This document shows positions 4,897-7,951 of a stretch of 7,951 nucleotides of DNA, piece by piece. The translations under genes and the position numbers were made by a program. The DNA lies in NCBI GenBank assembly GCA_027001525.1, contig JALTMR010000050.1:1-7951 (forward strand), read 5' to 3'. This DNA comes from Gammaproteobacteria bacterium (lineage in GTDB: Bacteria; Pseudomonadota; Gammaproteobacteria; Tenderiales; Tenderiaceae). Below the pieces are notes generated by a model that worked only from the letters and a program-made list of their open reading frames with translations, was not told the DNA's origin and did no database searches. Numbering within the stretch: position 1 is the first letter of the stretch; the number at the start of each line of letters is the position of its first letter.

Positions 4897-7800
4897 ATGG
4901 CTAAAGTGCCTGATCAAAAACAAGAAGGTAGCCCGAAAGAGGCTCTTAATCATCCAGTCAGGCGGCGCCGGAGCGGAATGAGCAAACTGCTTTCCCTTGT
5001 GATGCTGTTGCTGGGGCTGACGATGTTGTTTTTCATCGTCACAGTGCCCCTCTCCGCCAAGGGGCAAGTCATCCTTTTCGGCTTTCTGTTTGTTCTGGCA
5101 TTACTGCTGCGAAAGGTCTCGGGCAGGCTGATTACCCTCATGTTGGTCTGGCTGTCGATCATGGTGTCGTGTCGCTACATGTACTGGCGCCTGACCGAGA
5201 GTATCGGCTTTGATTCCAATATCGATATGTTTCTGGGCCTGGGGTTGCTGGCTGCCGAGATCTACACCTTCATTACGCTGTTACTGGGCTATTTTCAGAC
5301 CGCCTGGCCGCTGAAGCGCAGGCCGGCGGAGTTGCCGGAAGATACGCGGCACTGGCCGACGGTGGATATCTATATTCCGACTTACAACGAGCCGCTGAAG
5401 GTCGTTAAACCCGCCATTATCGGGGCCATGAACATGGATTGGCCCAAGGACAAGATCAGGGTCTATGTGCTGGATGATGGTCGCCGGGAGGAGTTTCGTG
5501 AATTTGCCGGGAAGATAGGGGCTCAATACATTACTCGCCCCGACAACAGCGACGCCAAAGCGGGCAATATCAATCACGCCATGACGAAAACGGATGGTGA
5601 GCTGATCGCGATTTTTGATTGTGACCACGTGCCGGTCAGATCCTTTTTGAAGACATCGGTGGGGTGGTTTCTCAAAGATGAAAAACTGGCTGTTGTGCAG
5701 ACCCCTCACCACTTCTACTCCCCTGATCCGTTTGAACGCAACCTCGATATTTTCCGAAAGGTCCCCAGTGAGGGGGAGCTGTTCTACGGCCTGATTCAGG
5801 ATGGCAATGATCTGTGGAATGCCTCATTTTTCTGCGGCTCCTGTGCGGTGATTCGGCGTACCGCGCTGGAGGAGGTGGGCGGTATTGCCACCGAAAGCGT
5901 GACGGAGGATGCCTTTACCGCCTTGAAACTGCATCGTTTGGGTTATCACTCCGCCTATATCGCCAGAAAACAGGCTGCCGGGCTGGCGACGGAGAGCCTC
6001 TCCGTACACATCGGCCAACGGGTGCGCTGGGCACGGGGGATGGCGCAGATACTGCGGCTTGATTGCCCCCTGCTGGGGCGGGGCCTGAGTTGGGGGCAGC
6101 GGCTCTGCTATTCCAACGCCATGTTGCACTTCTTTTACGGTTTGCCCCGCCTGGTGTTCCTGACCGCGCCGCTGGCCTTTATGTTTTTTGAAGCGCACAT
6201 CATCCAGGCTTCAGCGGTGATGATCGCTGCCTATGTGCTGCCCTTTCTCTTTATCAATTATGTCGTCAACTCGCGTATGCAGGGGAATCATCGCCATTCG
6301 TTCTGGGCCGAGGTGTATGAGACGACGGTCTCCTGGTATGCCATAACGCCAACGTTGCTTGCGCTGATTAATCCGAAACTCGGTACATTTAATGTGACGG
6401 CCAAAGGCGGCCTGGTGGAGGACTCCTTCTTCGATATGAAGATTGCGATCCCCTACCTGATTCTCCTGCTGCTTAATATCGCCGGGTTGATTCTCGGTGT
6501 TGTGCGTCTGCTGTGGTGGAACACGGAGGAGATCAATACGGTCATCCTCAACATGGGCTGGATCACCTATAACCTGATTATTCTCGGTGCGGTGGTTGCT
6601 GTTGCGAAGGAGAAGATGCAGAAGCGTAACTATGCCCGCATTCCCCACGACCTCCATGCGGTGATGCGTCTGCCCGAAGGTTATAGCGTGCCCTGCCGGA
6701 CCTTGAACCTGTCTGAAGGGGGAGGGGCCTTTGAATTGTCAGAGAAGTGTTTTATGGAAAAGGATGCCAATGTTGAGATCTCTTTCCTGGCCAATGATCA
6801 TGAAGTGGCACTGCCGGCAAAACTGGTGAGGTTACATGGCAAAAAGGCGCGCCTGTCCTTTGAACATTTGACGCCGGCCCAGGAAGATGTGCTGACGCAG
6901 ATGATCTTTACCCGCGATGACGCCTGGTCGGAGTGGTCGGAGTGTTACGAGCAGGACAAACCGCTGCGTTCGCTGATTGAGGTGTTGAGCCACGGGCTGA
7001 AAGTGTTGGTGCGATTTATCTCGCCCATCCACCTGGCGCGCGATGCCCAGTTTGCACTGAATACCAGTGGGCGGGGGTTGGGAATCGGTATTTTTCTCGG
7101 TTTCGTGACGCTGTTGCTGATCCTCTTTGCCTACGCACCCCGAGCCAACGCGGCGGTGGGGCCGGGTGATTCCGTAGAGGCGATTAGTGTCGGTGAACTG
7201 GCGGGAGAGCAGCCTCTGCGGCTGGAGGCCTATCAGGCGGCGCAGACAGTGCCCTTTTCAATTCGGCTCGATGAGGTTGTGACCAGTGCCGAACTGCTGC
7301 TTGCCTATTCGCACAGCAAGAATTTACCTGCTGAACCTCTCTTTTTGAATGTGCTGGTCAATGGCGAAGTGGTGGAGTCGTTGCCCCTTAAGCGCATGAC
7401 GGCCTCTGGGGCCGAAGAGGTGATTCAGATCAACCCGTTTCTGCTTAGCGATTACAACACGCTCTCTTTTCAGGTTGTGGGTTCCCGGGATGAGTGCAGC
7501 GCTGAGCCGGAGTCAAATGTGACCGCGTTGATCAGCCAACGCAGCATGCTGAGCATGAAACAGAGGCGCTTGAAGTTGCCCAATGAGCTGGGCAAATTGC
7601 CGCTGCCCTTTTTTGATCCGAGAGACCCGGACCCGGTGAACGTGGCCTTTGCGTTCAGTGAGGCCCCCGGCCAGGAGGTCCTGGAGGCAGCCGGAGCCGT
7701 GAGCTCCTGGTTGGGTGCATTGGCAGCGTATCGCGGGGCTGAATTTACCGCTCACCTGGGGGGTGATCGCCCGAAGGGTAACAGCATCGTGATGGCCACG

Positions 7801-7951
7801 CTGACAGACAAGCCCTACTGGCTGACGCTGCCGCTGGTGGAGGGGCCATCGCTGCGTCTGATCAACCACCCCGATGACCCCTACTCGAAAATACTGTTGG
7901 TATTGGGGCGGAATACGGAAGAGTTGAAGGTGGCTGCCCATACACTGGTGT
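4897..7951 (+). CDS. bcsAB: Cellulose synthase BcsA-BcsB fusion (partial, runs off the right edge)
   Basis: The BcsA half polymerises UDP-glucose into cellulose and threads it through the inner membrane; the BcsB half guides the chain in the periplasm. The frame is open for 1018 codons from ATG 4897, the first start after an in-frame TAG at 4882. The ribosome binding site is irregular: AGGGG (4890-4894) is only 2 bases from ATG, while GTGGG (4884-4888) is 8 bases away. After a basic N-terminus (PVRRRR), helices lie near residues 30-50, 57-71, 79-97 and 111-135. GT2 motifs follow: DDG (193-195), DCD (241-243), FFCGS (311-315), TED (336-338) and QRVRW (374-378). More helices and the gating loop FNVTAK (498-503) come next. 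A PilZ domain follows, with RNYAR (577-581) and NLSEGG (604-609, N in place of the usual D), which should bind c-di-GMP. A hydrophobic segment (728-748) ending RANA leads into BcsB from about 753, with VNGEVVESLPL, INPFLLSDYN, FFDPRD (905-910) and LINHPDDPYSK. BcsB is cut off at about 266 residues. Confidence 0.93.
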   Translation, partial: MAKVPDQKQEGSPKEALNHPVRRRRSGMSKLLSLVMLLLGLTMLFFIVTVPLSAKGQVILFGFLFVLALLLRKVSGRLITLMLVWLSIMVSCRYMYWRLTESIGFDSNIDMFLGLGLLAAEIYTFITLLLGYFQTAWPLKRRPAELPEDTRHWPTVDIYIPTYNEPLKVVKPAIIGAMNMDWPKDKIRVYVLDDGRREEFREFAGKIGAQYITRPDNSDAKAGNINHAMTKTDGELIAIFDCDHVPVRSFLKTSVGWFLKDEKLAVVQTPHHFYSPDPFERNLDIFRKVPSEGELFYGLIQDGNDLWNASFFCGSCAVIRRTALEEVGGIATESVTEDAFTALKLHRLGYHSAYIARKQAAGLATESLSVHIGQRVRWARGMAQILRLDCPLLGRGLSWGQRLCYSNAMLHFFYGLPRLVFLTAPLAFMFFEAHIIQASAVMIAAYVLPFLFINYVVNSRMQGNHRHSFWAEVYETTVSWYAITPTLLALINPKLGTFNVTAKGGLVEDSFFDMKIAIPYLILLLLNIAGLILGVVRLLWWNTEEINTVILNMGWITYNLIILGAVVAVAKEKMQKRNYARIPHDLHAVMRLPEGYSVPCRTLNLSEGGGAFELSEKCFMEKDANVEISFLANDHEVALPAKLVRLHGKKARLSFEHLTPAQEDVLTQMIFTRDDAWSEWSECYEQDKPLRSLIEVLSHGLKVLVRFISPIHLARDAQFALNTSGRGLGIGIFLGFVTLLLILFAYAPRANAAVGPGDSVEAISVGELAGEQPLRLEAYQAAQTVPFSIRLDEVVTSAELLLAYSHSKNLPAEPLFLNVLVNGEVVESLPLKRMTASGAEEVIQINPFLLSDYNTLSFQVVGSRDECSAEPESNVTALISQRSMLSMKQRRLKLPNELGKLPLPFFDPRDPDPVNVAFAFSEAPGQEVLEAAGAVSSWLGALAAYRGAEFTAHLGGDRPKGNSIVMATLTDKPYWLTLPLVEGPSLRLINHPDDPYSKILLVLGRNTEELKVAAHTLV
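7078..7152 (+). other. BcsA-BcsB junction: transmembrane segment with signal-peptidase-like AxA site
   Basis: Residues 728-748 of the fusion are a continuous hydrophobic stretch preceded by R726 and followed by RANA (749-752) and then AVG. This is the layout of a Sec signal peptide: basic residue, hydrophobic core, small residues at -3 and -1. It is where a free-standing BcsB would have its own signal peptide. In the fusion it must at least cross the membrane, carrying the chain from the cytoplasmic PilZ side to the periplasm. Cleavage after A752 would release a separate BcsB. Topology follows from the families; cleavage is inferred. Confidence 0.6.

Noticed and set aside
5281..5712. 143-codon minus-strand frame, and similar ones at 5824-6198, 6211-6657 and 7513-7941
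   Set aside because: All are antisense to the bcsAB frame, which has unbroken family motifs; no independent start signal or recognisable product.
6550..7160. Separate bcsA and bcsB genes with overlapping stop and start
   Set aside because: No stop codon occurs in the bcsA frame anywhere in this interval, and BcsB sequence is in that same frame.

Overview
The window looks like a chromosomal segment of a GC-rich gammaproteobacterium. The main reasons are the prfB-lysS gene pair, as in Escherichia coli and relatives, the E. coli-like RF2 frameshift site, and an E. coli-sized LysS. I cannot name a genus from the sequence. Every confident gene is on the + strand.

Layout. Positions 1-190 are a short, strikingly palindromic non-coding stretch: one nested inverted repeat followed by three smaller hairpins. 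Positions 213-1466 encode a CPA2-type cation/proton antiporter with no cytoplasmic regulatory domain. Positions 1521-2616 encode peptide chain release factor 2 (prfB). It is read through a programmed +1 frameshift at 1581-1596, so the gene is about 200 bases longer than its in-frame ATG suggests. Positions 2696-4216 encode lysyl-tRNA synthetase (lysS), and a GC-rich hairpin sits in the 79-base gap between prfB and lysS. A probable intrinsic terminator at 4230-4271 closes this translation operon.

Positions 4272-4896 form a gene-free, AT-rich region of about 625 bases. It holds three palindromes, a 9-base direct repeat spaced 32 bases apart, a perfect TATAAT hexamer and several hairpins. It reads as a promoter and leader region for the next gene.

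From 4897 to the right edge (7951) a single reading frame stays open for 1018 codons. It starts as cellulose synthase catalytic subunit BcsA: membrane helices, GT2 domain with DDG/DxD/TED/QxxRW, FxVTxK gating loop and PilZ domain. It then continues without a stop into the periplasmic subunit BcsB. I checked this frame codon by codon and found no stop. This is therefore a natural BcsA-BcsB fusion, comparable to acsAB of Komagataeibacter. The junction is a hydrophobic segment ending in an AxA motif, which looks like a retained BcsB signal peptide. The rest of BcsB lies beyond the window, as would any bcsZ, bcsC or other partner genes downstream.

How the genes work together: prfB and lysS are housekeeping translation genes. 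The antiporter is probably an independent ion-homeostasis gene. The bcsAB fusion begins a separate exopolysaccharide locus, with c-di-GMP control expected through PilZ and transcriptional control probably through the AT-rich upstream region. No bcsQ, bcsR, bcsE, bcsF or bcsG is seen between lysS and bcsA.
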